Counted from the first letter of the stretch, positions 1 to 9,835 are shown. The stretch: 64,000 nt of DNA from Zanthoxylum bungeanum (GCA_019454045.1 SKCR01006518.1:124001-188000), one strand, 5' to 3'. A program made the numbers and translations. Notes: generated by a model not told the origin, from the letters alone.

Positions 1-246
1 AATTCTGAAGATTTCATGCCCGAAATTGATGAACCATCCAGAAGTGTGTAGTGTGTAATTATTAAAGTCACTTTCAATCATTTTCAAAGCAAAAAATAAA
101 TTAATAAATAAATAATAAAAATTATCAAATCATCACCAAACATGATAAGAGATTAGTGGAGCAATTAATAATGGATTTGGTGGAGCAATTAGTGGAGCAA
201 TTAATAATTGATTTGGTGGATGATTTGATGGAGGCAAAATTTTGCC

Positions 247-254
247 TATAAATA
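247..254 (+). promoter_or_regulatory. TATA box of type-A Athila LTR
   Basis: TATAAATA follows a GGAGGCAAAATTTTGCC palindrome and precedes an AAGCC-rich leader. The same motif and context recur in the other type-A LTRs (about 15551 and 24661), which supports a conserved promoter driving the genomic RNA. Confidence 0.6.
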
Positions 255-560
255 CCAAGCCATTTCATTTGTAAAATTCATACTTTCTTCTAAGGAATTC
301 CTTAAGAATACTAAGAAGATTGTATCTTGTTTGTTTATTTATAGCTTTTAGTAATTAATTTCCGCTTTCGCACTTTCTTTTCTTTACTTTTCAGTTTTTA
401 CTTTCCGCAATTTACTTTTACGCACAGTACTTTTCTTTCTTTAATTTTCAGTTTTTACTTTTCAGTAATGAGGAGGTAACCCCCCTTTGCTGGGGTAAAA
501 GGTAAAACTTTTATTACTAATATTTAGATTAATCTCCCTTAATTATAATATATAAACTAG

Positions 561-726
561 TTAAAACCTGACTTAACGAGGATATCGCCATATTGGTCGG
601 TTGGTAATTATTTAAATTGGTTTTAACCTGACTAAACTGGATACCACCTGATTGGTCGGTTGGTAATTAATTATTAATTTGACTTAATCTGGATACCGCC
701 TATATGGCTGGTTGGTAATTATCATG
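561..726 (+). repeat. Three tandem units of about 57 bp in R/U5
   Basis: Three diverged direct repeats share the core GGATACCGCC(N)ATATGGTCGGTTGGTAAT. The array is kept in every Athila LTR of the window (for example 8750-8925, 15880-16020, and in reverse at 29930-30060, 55400-55520 and 61460-61600), including the type-B LTRs whose U3 is unrelated. Confidence 0.75.
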
Positions 727-824
727 CAAAGTTAATATATTATATTAAGGGAGATATCTAAAATAGAAGTAATAAAAGTGGATCCTTTTACCTCAGCATT
801 TTCTTTTATTGTAATTTTACTTTA

Positions 825-909
825 TTTACTTTTCAGCAATTTACTTTTCAGCATTTACTTTTCAGCAATTTACTTTTCAGCTTTTACTTTATGTCTTTTA
901 CTTTTCAGT
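825..909 (+). repeat. Minisatellite of TTTACTTTTCAGCA units
   Basis: Direct repeats of 13-15 bp. The array is longer in other type-A LTRs (16120-16320, 25230-25430) and occurs inverted at 16990-17190 and 26110-26300. Each unit resembles a pyrimidine tract plus CAG. Confidence 0.7.
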
Positions 910-1685
910 AATTTTATTTTATGTCTTTTATTTTTAAGTTTTTACTAGCCCTAGTTATGTGTTAGTTATCTGGGGTTGTGATGAATTCTAATATCATCGG
1001 TTTATAAGGGGTTATTTTATAGTTTGGGTAATTTAAAGATTTACTTATTAAGTCTTAAGCTTAATGCTTCTTGTTGTCTGATCACCAATAAGATTGATGT
1101 GGTAAATCTAAAATGAACTAGACATAGGGATTTTAGGTTTCAGCCTTGGACTTAATAGCTCACGATCTTCCTTGAGGATAGATAACCCTTTAATAGATTT
1201 CCTTACAGGATAGGAATATACCTGTCGGGCGGGGGTAGCCATAATTGGAACTTAAACTTAATGAATCCAGATAATTTGATTGACACAGACATATGATTCA
1301 ATTAGGTTAAACTGGGTATTTGTGTCTGACCATCGACAGAGGCTTACACATAATTTAGTGTTCCAGGTTAGTAAACTGATTTATTACACAAACATAAAAT
1401 AACCACTTCATCTTTAAAATGATATTAGAATGATTCACAACCCTAGATCTTTGTGTCTTTTGTTATTTTCCTTGGTATTTTCTTTTGTCTTTTTTATTTA
1501 TTTTGTAAAACCACTTTCAACCAATCAAACAATCATTCTTTTATCCATTTAATTAGATATTTGTAAATAAATAGTATCAATAATTAATAACAACAGTAGG
1601 AATTAAGTCCTCGTGGGATCGATATTTTTATACTACTTGAACGATACGTGCGCTTACGTTATACGCGTGTGTTTGCACCGGTCAA

Positions 1686-1865
1686 ATGCCTACCTCAGTC
1701 TCTCTGCAACTTGCTGATCTAACGCTTATATTTCCAAGAGGTGTTGTTGAAGATGTGCTGGTCAAAGTCGACAAACTCATTCTTCCAGCATATTTCATTA
1801 TCCTTGACATGGAAGAAGACAAAGATGTACCTATCATCCTTGGAAGACCATTCTTTGCGACATGA
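1686..1865 (+). pseudogene. Protease C-terminal fragment, Athila copy 1
   Basis: A 59-codon remnant of the retropepsin-like aspartic protease. It retains the C-terminal ILGRPF motif but has lost the catalytic Asp-containing half that is present in copy 2 (20108-20160). It starts two bases after the LTR end, at a deletion whose edges share CAA. The reading frame ends in TGA just after the protease core. It is non-functional. Confidence 0.8.
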
Positions 1866-1946
1866 CGAACGGTTATTGATGTATAAAAATGAGAACTGAC
1901 CATGAAAGTTCAAGACCAATAAGTTACTTTTAATGTTTTCAAAGCC

Positions 1947-3316
1947 GTGAAATTCCTGAGCGATGAAAAGGAAGAAGAATGTTTCAGAATTGATTTTTTT
2001 GATAGTATCGTTCAGAATATTGAGCCAAATCCCACAGATACACTTGAAGCTTGCATCACCAACATGACTGACAGCGAGCTAGCTGCTGAAATCCTGGAAT
2101 GTATCAACTACCTTGACAAACCATTCCAATTCAAATCAACACCACCAGTTGAAAGTCTGGAACTTCTGAAGAAAGATCGAATCAAGTTTTCAATTGAAGA
2201 ACCACCACAGCCGGAGCTGAAGTTACTACCGAGCCATCTCAGATATATATTTCTTGGAAACTCTTCTGAATTACCTGTTATTATTTCTTCTTCACTAACA
2301 TTGGAGCAAGAAGAAAAGTTGCTGAGAGTATTACGAGAGCACAAGAAAGCCATTGGCTGGACTATAGCAGCATTCGAGGCATTAGTCCATTATTTTGCAT
2401 GCATAATATTATAATGAACGATGAGTACAAACCCATAGTGGAGCATCAACGGAGACTCAATCCAATCATGAAGGAGATCTTGAAGAAATAAATCATCAAA
2501 TGGTTGGATGCTGACATCATTTACCCCATCTCAGACAGCACTTGGGTGAGTCATATGCAATGTGTGCCAAAGAAAGAAGGAATCATTGTAGTCACAAATG
2601 AAAAGAACGAGCTAATTCCAACAAGAACAGTGACTGGATGGAGAGTATGCATGGACTACCGAAAGCTGAACAAAGCCACGAGAAAGGACCATTTTCCGCT
2701 GCCATTCATTGATCAAATGTTGGACAGACTGGCGGGACATGAGTTCTATTGCTTTCTGGACGGATATTCAGGGTACAATCAGATTGCTATCGCCCCAAAA
2801 GATCAGGAGAAAACCACTTTTACATGTTCGTATGGTACTTTTGCATTTCGTAGGATGCCATTTGGATTATATAATGCCCCTGCCGCATTTCAACGTTGCA
2901 TGATGGCCATCTTCTCAGACATGTTGGAGCAGAGTATGGAAGTTTTTATGGATGACTTCTCTGTGTTTGGAGATTCTTTTGACCACTGCTTACAAAATTT
3001 GGAACAAGTGTTACAAAGATGTGAATATACCAACCTGGTACTCAACTGGGAGAAATGCCACTTCATGATGCAGGAAGACATTGTTCTTGGACACCGGATC
3101 TCACAAAAGGGAATCGAGGTAAACAAAGCAAAGATTAAAAAAAACTACCTCCGCCGACATCCGTCAAAGGGATTCGGAGCTTTCTCGGACATGCTGGCTT
3201 TTACAGGAGATTTATCAAAGACTTTTTCAAGATTGCTAAACCTATATGCAATCTTCTGGAGAAAGATGTATCTATCAACTTCACCAAATAATTCCATGAA
3301 GCTTTTGAGATCTTAA
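1947..3316 (+). pseudogene. Athila pol: protease-RT linker and reverse transcriptase, copy 1
   Basis: The region 1947-2397 encodes the linker that precedes RT in Athila polyproteins, including LPSHLRYIFLGNS and KLLRVLREHKKAIGWT. RT proper is read from 2504 and shows WRVCMDYRKLNKAT, the DGYSGYNQI block, RRMPFGLYNAPAAFQ and the catalytic FMDDFSVFG (the YxDD box as FMDD). Stops and frameshifts occur around 2400-2500 and after about 3140, where the frame is lost in the RT thumb. It once made the polymerase that copies element RNA into cDNA in virus-like particles. It is now a pseudogene. Confidence 0.9.
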
Positions 3317-3738
3317 AACAGAAGCTGGTCTCTGCCCCCATCATAGTAGCACTAGACTGGACCCTTCCATTTGAGGTGATGTGCGATGCTAGTGATTTTG
3401 TTGTAGGTGCAGTTTTGGGACAACACAAAGAAAAGATTTTCCACACCATTTACTACTCCAGCAAAACTTTGAATGAAGCTCAACTTAACTACACAACCAC
3501 TGAAAAGGAGTTGCTTGCAGTTGTGTTCGCTTTTGACAAATTCTACTTCTATCTGTTGGGTCCCAAAGTGGTGGTCTACACAGATCATTCAGCAATCAAA
3601 TATCTGATCGCGAAGAAAGATGTCAAACCCAGATTGATCCGTTGGATACTTCTTCTGTAAGAATTTGACGTGGAAATTCGAGACAGGAAATGGACAGAAA
3701 ACCAAGTGGCAGATCATCTATCGAGGCTCGAGAATGGA
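3316..3738 (+). pseudogene. Athila RNase H domain, copy 1
   Basis: The sequence encodes [35 protein letters not shown] and [11 protein letters not shown], the conserved acidic RNase H blocks of Ty3/gypsy, followed by an ADHLSRLE end. It is interrupted by a TAA stop at 3658-3660. RNase H removes the RNA strand during reverse transcription. Only one RNase H is visible, as expected for Athila and unlike the Tat element at 47580. Confidence 0.88.
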
Positions 3739-3864
3739 GAAACAGCTGGCAAAGAATTGTCAATCAAATAAACGTTTCCAGATGAACAGTTGTTTGCCAT
3801 GAAACAGTAGGATGTCCCTCGGTATGCTGACTATGTCAACTTCATTGTATCAGGAAAATGGCCG

Positions 3865-5106
3865 TTGGAATGGACAACTCAGCAACGAAAGAAGTTCTTC
3901 AATGAATTCAAGCATTATGTTTGGGATGAGTCGTACATGTTCAAACGTTGTGCTGATCAATTATTGAGATGGTGTGTTCCACATGAGGAGGTCAACAATG
4001 TTCTTCAACATTGTCATTCATCACCATATGGTGGACACTTCAGCGGAAACAAAACTGTAGCCAAAGTCCTACAATCAGGTTTGTTTTAGCCCACTCTTTT
4101 TAAAGATGCTTATCTTTTTGCTTTTCAATGTGACAGGTGCCAGAGAACGGGAAATATTTCCAGGAGAAATGAATGACCGTTGCAAAATATTCTGTAAGTG
4201 GAAATTTTTGATGTATGGGGAATTGATTTTATAGGACCCTTTATTCCATCATTCAGAAACATGTACATACTGGTTGCAGTAGACTACGTCTCCAAATGGG
4301 TTGAAGCAATTTCACTGCCATCCAATGATTCAAAAGTGGTGATTAAATTCCTTAAGAAGAAGATTTTCACTCGGTTCGGAACACCTCGGGCAATTATCAG
4401 TGATGGTGATACACATTTCTGCAAAAGATATTTTGATGCACTCCTATCCAAATATGGAGTTACTCACAAGTTTGCCACTGCTTACCATCCACAGTCAAAT
4501 GGACAGGTTGAAGTTTCAAACAGAGAAATCAAAAGAATCTTGGAGAGAACTGTTGGATCAACAAGAAGGGACTGGTCGAAAAAACTGGATGATGTATTAT
4601 GGGCCTACCGAACAGCTTACAAGACACCCATTGGTATGTCCTCATATCGATTGGTGTTTGGGAAAACATGTCATCTGCCAGTTGAGCTTGAACACAAGGC
4701 GTATTGGGCACTGAAGAAGTTGAATATTGATTCACAAGCTGCAGGAGAGAAACGATTTCACCAACTCAACGAATTGGAGGAGTTTCGTCTACAAGCTTAT
4801 GAGAATGCCAGATTGTACAAAGAAAAGACCAAGAAATGGCATGACCGAAAAATAGTGCACAGAATGTTGGAACCAAGGCAGCAGGTGTTGTTGTACAACT
4901 CAAGGTTGAAACTTTTCCCTGGAAAGTTGAAATCAAGGTGGTCAGGTCCTTTTGTGATCACTCAGGTTTTACCATATGGAGCTGTTAAGTTACTGGATCC
5001 CAACACCAACGAAACATTCAAGGTTAACAGTCAGCGTGTCAAGCACTACTGGGGAGAATCATTTGAGCGACAAAAAGAAAGTGTCACACTTTCAGATCCA
5101 GCATAA
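3865..5106 (+). pseudogene. Athila integrase, copy 1
   Basis: An N-terminal HHCC zinc-binding region (HCHSSPYGGH near 4010-4040, then CDRCQ near 4130-4145) is broken by stops around 4087-4200. From 4198 the core is open for 302 codons. It has the first Asp in GIDFIGPF, the second in ISDGDTHF and the Glu in [10 protein letters not shown], so the DDE triad is kept. A GPF-type C-terminal domain (SRWSGPFVI) follows, and the frame ends at TAA. The frame opens at a GTG with no ATG, so it is a continuation of pol and not a separate gene. The domain inserts the cDNA into chromosomes. Confidence 0.9.
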
Positions 5107-5175
5107 CGTTCGGGTAGTCACGTCTAGCTGACGACGTTAAACTTAGCGCTAGCAGGGAGGCAACCCATACAATTT
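5107..5175 (+). other. Conserved post-integrase block of Athila copies
   Basis: A short non-coding block containing AGCGCTAGCAGGGAGGCAAC and then CCATACAA follows the integrase stop. It recurs at 21010-21065 and, in reverse orientation and diverged, at about 59903-59950 in copy 4, although the flanking coding sequence there is different. It may be a cis-acting RNA element; its function is unknown. Confidence 0.55.
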
Positions 5176-5204
5176 GTGTATATATTGTGATCTGGTGTGT
5201 TTTA

Positions 5205-5228
5205 TTTTTGTGTGTTTAATTTTTGCAG
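5205..5228 (+). promoter_or_regulatory. Putative splice acceptor before accessory ORF A, copy 1
   Basis: A T-rich tract ends in TTTTTGCAG and is followed by GTAAAA. The ORF A start codon lies 17 bp downstream. Copy 2 has the same arrangement (CAG ending at 21117). Confidence 0.45.
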
Positions 5229-5244
5229 GTAAAATCATTTCACG

Positions 5245-5793
5245 ATGGAATAAGCTCTCGCAAATCTTCACAAGCAATTTCCTTCTCTCCCTCAAAAATA
5301 TCTGATGAAAGTCTAAAAAGCTCACTTGGAACGGATAAGACTACTGATGATCAAAGGTATTCCAACTGACATTCGTTGGATTATTGAAGCACGGGTCCGA
5401 TTGGCAGGTGAGTCTTCTGAATCTTTTATTTCACATCTGACTGGTTTTGGAAGAAGCACTTATGCAAAGAAACGTAGAGCTAAGCAAATGGGTGTTTGTT
5501 ACAAATGTGCACGCTGGAATTGCAATACTCGTTGTCGTTCTTTAGGAATAGTGTCTGATAATCGCGAAGATAAAATTAAATTCATTAGGGATGGCTTCAG
5601 TAAAGAGTCTTTAGATGATATATCTTCGACTCTTGAGACGCATCCCAGTAGATATGTTCATATAGTCATTCGTAAATTACATACACAATTCCAAAAAGAA
5701 AGACAACTGTTAAGTCTCTGGAATCTGACTCAAAAAGACCATGTTTGCCAATTTATAAGAAAATTTGATGGGAAGCTTGTCCTTGACGCATAG
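5245..5793 (+). pseudogene. Accessory ORF A, copy 1: carlavirus CRP-like protein, two early stops
   Basis: The homologue of the intact ORF at 21134-21682. The conserved ATG at 5245 is followed by a TAA at codon 3, and another TAA lies near codon 24. The rest is open to the stop at 5791-5793. The C-x2-C-x4-C-x3-C cysteines, the AKKRRAK basic run and the SDNREDKI-x-FIRDG segment are all conserved. The first extra cysteine of copy 2 (C83) is a glycine here. Re-initiation at an internal ATG could give 155 residues, but an inactivated gene is the simpler reading. Confidence 0.8.
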
Positions 5794-5971
5794 ACGTCAA
5801 CCAAGCTGTAAATTATTGTAAATAATATATCTCTTTGTCTTTTCCTAATAATTGTAATTTGTTTTGTTGTTTTCTTTTATTTTCTCCGATATGATCCAGA
5901 TCTTTTTGACCTATCACGATTTATTTTACTGTTTAACTAATAATTTTCATTTGGCATGTACTAGTGCTATT

Positions 5972-5992
5972 ATTTTTACTCACCCTTTTCAG
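5972..5992 (+). promoter_or_regulatory. Putative splice acceptor before LOG-like ORF B, copy 1
   Basis: TTTTTACTCACCCTTTTCAG is followed by GTGTTATA, 53 bp before the ORF B ATG. The tract is almost identical in copy 2 (CAG ending at 21817). Confidence 0.45.
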
Positions 5993-6044
5993 GTGTTATA
6001 AATTTAACTCATCATTGCACATTTGAAGGCATCCAGAGTAAAAC

Positions 6045-6698
6045 ATGGAAGCCACTTCAAGAAAACGAGTTGAAAACATATGTGTGTTTTGCGATACTAG
6101 TGTTGGTGTTAAACCACAATACATAAAAGCAGCACAAGAATTGGGTCGAGTCTTAGCTGCAAGGAATATGCACTTAGTATATGGCGGAGGCAATCTTGGA
6201 CTAATGGGGATCGTTTCAAAGGCTGTACAGGATGGAGGCAGTCAAGTCTTGGGAATCATCCCAAAACCCTTGGCGGAGGCAAATCTTATTGGACCATCAA
6301 ATGTAGAAGAACTAATTGTGCCAGGTATGTCTGAACGACTGGTAGAAATGATTAATCGTGCTGATGCTTTTATTGTTTTGCCATGTGGCTTGGGTACATT
6401 GGAGGAAATTTTTACAGTGTTATCTTATGCAAACTTGAACATACACCAGAAGCCGCTTGGACTATACAACGTTGAAGGATTTTATGATTTTATTTGTGTA
6501 TTTCTTGATGATGCTCGGAGAAATGGGTTCGTGACAAAACCTATGAAAGAACTCATCTTTACTGCCAGAACTGCTCCAGATCTAATTGACCAAATCTTAG
6601 CCTATGAACCATAAATTGACCCTATCATTTCAAAGATAAATTGGTCCGAGAACGATCGTGGTAAGAGGCGTCGGATTAATCTGGATCTTAACTTTTAA
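6045..6698 (+). pseudogene. LOG-like cytokinin riboside 5'-monophosphate phosphoribohydrolase in Athila copy 1
   Basis: The ORF is open for 189 codons from ATG 6045 to TAA 6612. LOG enzymes hydrolyse cytokinin nucleotides to active free-base cytokinin plus ribose 5-phosphate in the cytosol and nucleus. Visible family features are ICVFC at residues 12-16, the phosphate-binding YGGGNLGLMG at 46-55, Arg98 in the MSERLVEM segment, and PCGLGTLEE at 113-121, which is the PGGxGTxxE signature with its first glycine changed to cysteine. The TAA corresponds to CAA in copy 2. The same frame stays open after it to 6698 and encodes a conserved tail with GKRRR and LDLNF. The length with the tail (217 codons) suits the family. 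It lies within a retrotransposon, after ORF A and before the 3' UTR. The glycine loss and the nonsense codon suggest inactivity. Confidence 0.9.
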
Positions 6699-6760
6699 CT
6701 TTTCGTGTAGAATTTCAGCTAACCAGGTACTATCTTCTAAACTCTTCTTCTACTTTTTAA

Positions 6761-6778
6761 GACATTGGGGACAATGTC
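6761..6778 (+). other. GGGA-tetraloop hairpin in Athila 3' UTR
   Basis: GACATTG-GGGA-CAATGTC forms a perfect 7-bp stem with a GNRA loop. The equivalent in copy 2 (22591-22608) has one mismatch. The equivalent in copy 4 (57622-57637, minus strand) has an A-T to G-C change on both sides of the stem. Confidence 0.55.
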
Positions 6779-7559
6779 TCATTTAGGTTTGGGGGTGGGG
6801 AATAGTTGATTAGTATCTTGTTTTTATTTTGTTTTTATTTTTAGTCCAAATGTTTTCGAAAAATACAAAAAAAAAATTGAAATATTTTCAAAAATTACAA
6901 AAATATTTTGCGTTTTTATTTTTTTTTTGACTAAAAATGTGAAATTGGTGAGAGATAATGTGTAAGGAGTTTCCACTCCTGATACGTATTTCAACCCATT
7001 TTCGAAACAAGTTAATTTTTGTTTATTTCCTTTTGAATTATTTAATTTGTGAATTCTCCATACAATTAACTAAAATGGATCTTCATATGCTCAGTTGACA
7101 TGTATTATCAACATGCATGGTAATATACATACATGAGATGTAATTGAAAAGTTTGTAATATTCAGTGCTCTAGTTTAATTGGAGGAAGCATCTATGAAAA
7201 GCATTGGAGTAAAAAAAAATATCAAAAATCAAAGAAAAAAATCAAAAAAATTATTCCATTGCTACAAAAAGGTGTGAATTCTGATAAAACTTTAGGACAA
7301 AAATATTATTATCTTATCAACTGCACTTGTGACTGTTGTGGGCAAAAATGAGTTGATTAACATTTTGTTGGCTGTGTATATGGAGAATGGTAAATATAAT
7401 CGGAGAATTTACTTATTCAGTAATTTAGAAAGAAAGAAAACAACTAGTAACTTGGAGTATAAGTTTCACCTGATTAGTCACTAACTTCTTTATTCTCTTT
7501 TCTCTTGTCTTTTTGCTTTTGTGTGCATTAGTTTCACTACCTTTTTTACTTTTGTAAAA

Positions 7560-7690
7560 TGTTTGTGGGTATCATTGTTGTAAACCCTCACGAGACTACA
7601 ACTCGTCCACTAGGGACACCTAGGGGTTTAAAGGCTTGTTGCATACGCTAAATGCAACTGTGATCCCTACGAAAGTGGCTTAGTTAAATT
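7560..7690 (+). other. Conserved 3'-UTR block with GTTGCAT/ATGCAAC stem
   Basis: About 130 bp containing ACGAGACTACAACTCGTCCA, ACTAGGGACACCTAGGGG and GTTGCAT-7nt-ATGCAAC is retained in all four Athila 3' regions of the window (also about 23630-23760, reverse 27560-27690 and reverse 56540-56665). Confidence 0.6.
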
Positions 7691-7749
7691 TTATTTTAAA
7701 GATGTTTATATTATTTTATTCTGTGTTTTGCTCGAGGACTAGCAAAATA

Positions 7750-7764
7750 TTAGGTTTGGGGGTG
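7750..7764 (+). promoter_or_regulatory. Polypurine tract before 3' LTR, Athila copy 1
   Basis: TTAGGTTTGGGGGTG lies directly before the LTR start TGATGAG. It would prime plus-strand DNA synthesis. Confidence 0.7.
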
Positions 7765-8024
7765 TGATGAGTGGTAATTATATCACTATTTCCCACTCAT
7801 TTAACTTAATATTTTGTATAGTTTCTTGAGTTTTGTGAATATTTTGATGTATTTTGTGTTATTTTATAGATAAATAAAGTTTCAAGACTCTCTGGAGGTG
7901 ATTTGGGGCCAAAACAGTGAAAAACAGACAAAAGGGCAATTTGGTAATTTTACGCGTCACGATGCGTAAGCCTTCGACGTCGCACGCCTAACATGCGCCA
8001 TGAGCCGTTAACGTGCGCTAGGGG

Positions 8025-8430
8025 ACACGTGTCCGAATCTGAAAAGTTTGACTTGCTAACGTGCGTCTGCCACGTGTCAACATCACAGCCGATTTGCTAA
8101 CGTGCGCCGTGCCACGTGTCATCAACCTATGGTGACGACAATCACCATCGCCATGTGTCACCACGTGTCACTCCACATGTTAGCCACGTTATCATCCACA
8201 TCAGCAGTAGACCGAGTCAACATGCCACGTCACCACCACATCATCATCAGCCAATCACAACGTGCCACGTGTCGCAATCCTACAGTGCCGACAATCACTT
8301 TCGCCACGTGTTTCCACGTCATCACCACTTCATCGCCACGTCAGCATAATTATTGAGTCAATTATCCACATCGCCACGTCATCGGATAAGAATCTGAAGC
8401 AGCCAACCAGAGTGCGACACGTGTCACGTC
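8025..8430 (+). promoter_or_regulatory. G-box/ABRE-like array in type-B U3
   Basis: Seven CACGTG palindromes (mostly in (G/A)CCACGTGTC) and four CCACGTCA motifs lie within about 400 bp upstream of the TATA box. G-boxes and ABREs of this form are bound by plant bZIP and bHLH factors in ABA, light and stress responses. Whether they act in this LTR is inference. Confidence 0.6.
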
Positions 8431-8473
8431 GCGACGCGAAGTGCGCGTCGCGACGCGCACACCTTACCGAGAC

Positions 8474-8480
8474 CTATAAA
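8474..8480 (+). promoter_or_regulatory. TATA box of type-B LTR
   Basis: CTATAAA lies just downstream of the G-box array. The equivalent on the minus strand of copy 4 is near 55837-55845. Confidence 0.55.
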
Positions 8481-9835
8481 TTCAGCTCGAGGTTTCAGTT
8501 TCAGATGTACCTTCCTCTCTGAATTCTCTGATGTAAATATGGAGTTTTATATCTAGTTTTCTTTAAATTTCAGTTTTGTAATTAATTTTAATTACGTTCT
8601 GTAATAATAATTTACTTTCTTTACTTTTTCAGTATTTACTATTCAGCTATGAGGAGATAACTTCTCACTACTATGGTGAAAGGTAAAATTTTTATTACTG
8701 CTATTTAGATTAATCTCCATAATTATAATATATTCACTATTTAAAATTTGACTTAATGAGGATACCGATGTATTGGTCGGTTGGTAATCAATTATAAACT
8801 GGTTTTAATCTGACTAAGCATAGATACCGCCTGGTTGGTCGGTTGGTAATATACCGCCTTTATGGCATGTCAGACTTAATTTCACTTAATCAGATTACCG
8901 CCTATATGGTTGGTTGGTAATACCATCACAAGTTGATATATTATATTAAGGGAGATATCTAAAATAGTAGTAGTAAAAGTAGATCTTTTAACCCCTAAAA
9001 TTTTATATTTGTAATTTTACTTTTCAGTATTTACTTTACCGCATTTACTTTTCAGCATTTTATTTTATGTCTTTTATTTTTAAAGTTTTACTAGCCCTAG
9101 TTATGTGTCGTAACTAAGTTATTTATCTAGGGTTGTGATGAATTCTAATATCACCGGTTTATAATGGGTTATTTTATAGTTTGGGTAATTTAAAGGTTTA
9201 CTTATTAAGTCTTAAGCTTAATGCGTCTTGTTAATTGGCCACTAATAAGATTGATCTGGTAAATCTAAAATAAACTTGACAAATGAATTTTAGGTTTCAG
9301 CCTTAGACTTAATAGCCCACGATCTTCCTTGAGGATAGATAACCCTTTAATATATTTCCTTACAGGATAGACATATACATGTCGGGCAGGGTAGCCATAA
9401 TTGAAACTTAAACTCAATGAATCCAGGTAATTTGGTTGACATAGATATATGGTTCAATTGGGTTAAACTGGGTATTTGCGTCTGACCATCGACAGAGGCT
9501 TTCGTATAATTTCATGTTCCAGGTTAGTAAACCGATATATTACTCAAAAATGAAATAACAACTTCATCTTTTAAAAGATATTGGAAAGATTCACAACCCT
9601 GGATAGTTTCTTAATATTGAATTTTCTTAAACCTACTTTCGTGCAATTTTATTTACTTGTTTTAAATTTAGAATCTTCACCATTTCAAATCAATCAATCA
9701 ACTTGTTAGATACTAGTAATCATTTGACCTCATAAAATTAATAGATTAGGTATTAAGTCCTCGTGGGATCAATGCTTTTTATACTACTTGAACGATATGT
9801 ACGCTTGCGTTATACGCGTGTGATTTCGCCGGTCA

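Larger units (their letters stand above)
1..1684 (+). repeat. 5' LTR of Athila copy 1, type-A U3, left-truncated by the window
   Basis: The sequence matches 15307-18193 and 24413-26075, so about 366 bp of LTR lie left of the window. It ends in CCGGTCA, as the other Athila LTRs here do. It contains a TATA box, a 57-bp tandem array, a short minisatellite and an AT-rich R/U5 that is shared with the type-B LTRs. Confidence 0.85.
6699..7764 (+). other. 3' untranslated region of Athila copy 1
   Basis: A non-coding, AT-rich stretch between ORF B and the 3' LTR. It holds a GNRA-type hairpin (6761-6778), a first polypurine tract (about 6783-6800), a conserved block at about 7560-7690 and the LTR-adjacent polypurine tract. 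I see no credible ORF. Confidence 0.7.
1..9835 (+). mobile_element. Athila-lineage LTR retrotransposon copy 1 (left end outside window)
   Basis: The order is partial 5' LTR, broken protease, RT, RNase H, integrase, two accessory ORFs, a 1.1-kb 3' UTR, polypurine tract and 3' LTR. The pol sequence (FMDD-type RT, HHCC integrase) and the tRNA-Asp primer site in sister copy 2 point to the Athila lineage of Ty3/gypsy. Gag, the primer-binding site and most of the protease are deleted: the 5' LTR joins the protease directly at 1684/1685. The 3' LTR has a different U3 from the 5' LTR, so this copy looks recombinant. The left target-site duplication cannot be seen. Confidence 0.85.
7765..9835 (+). repeat. 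3' LTR of Athila copy 1, type-B U3
   Basis: The LTR starts TGATGAGTGG and ends CCGGTCA (2071 bp). From about 8610 onward it matches the other Athila LTRs. Upstream of that it is unlike the copy-1 5' LTR and instead resembles the LTRs of copy 4 (54558-56471, 60758-62515): GC-rich, with repeated CACGTG. Confidence 0.85.

Noticed and set aside
8102..8522. Overlapping His/Thr/Ser-rich ORFs
   Set aside because: They are produced by the repetitive G-box array in the U3 promoter, with several frames open at once.
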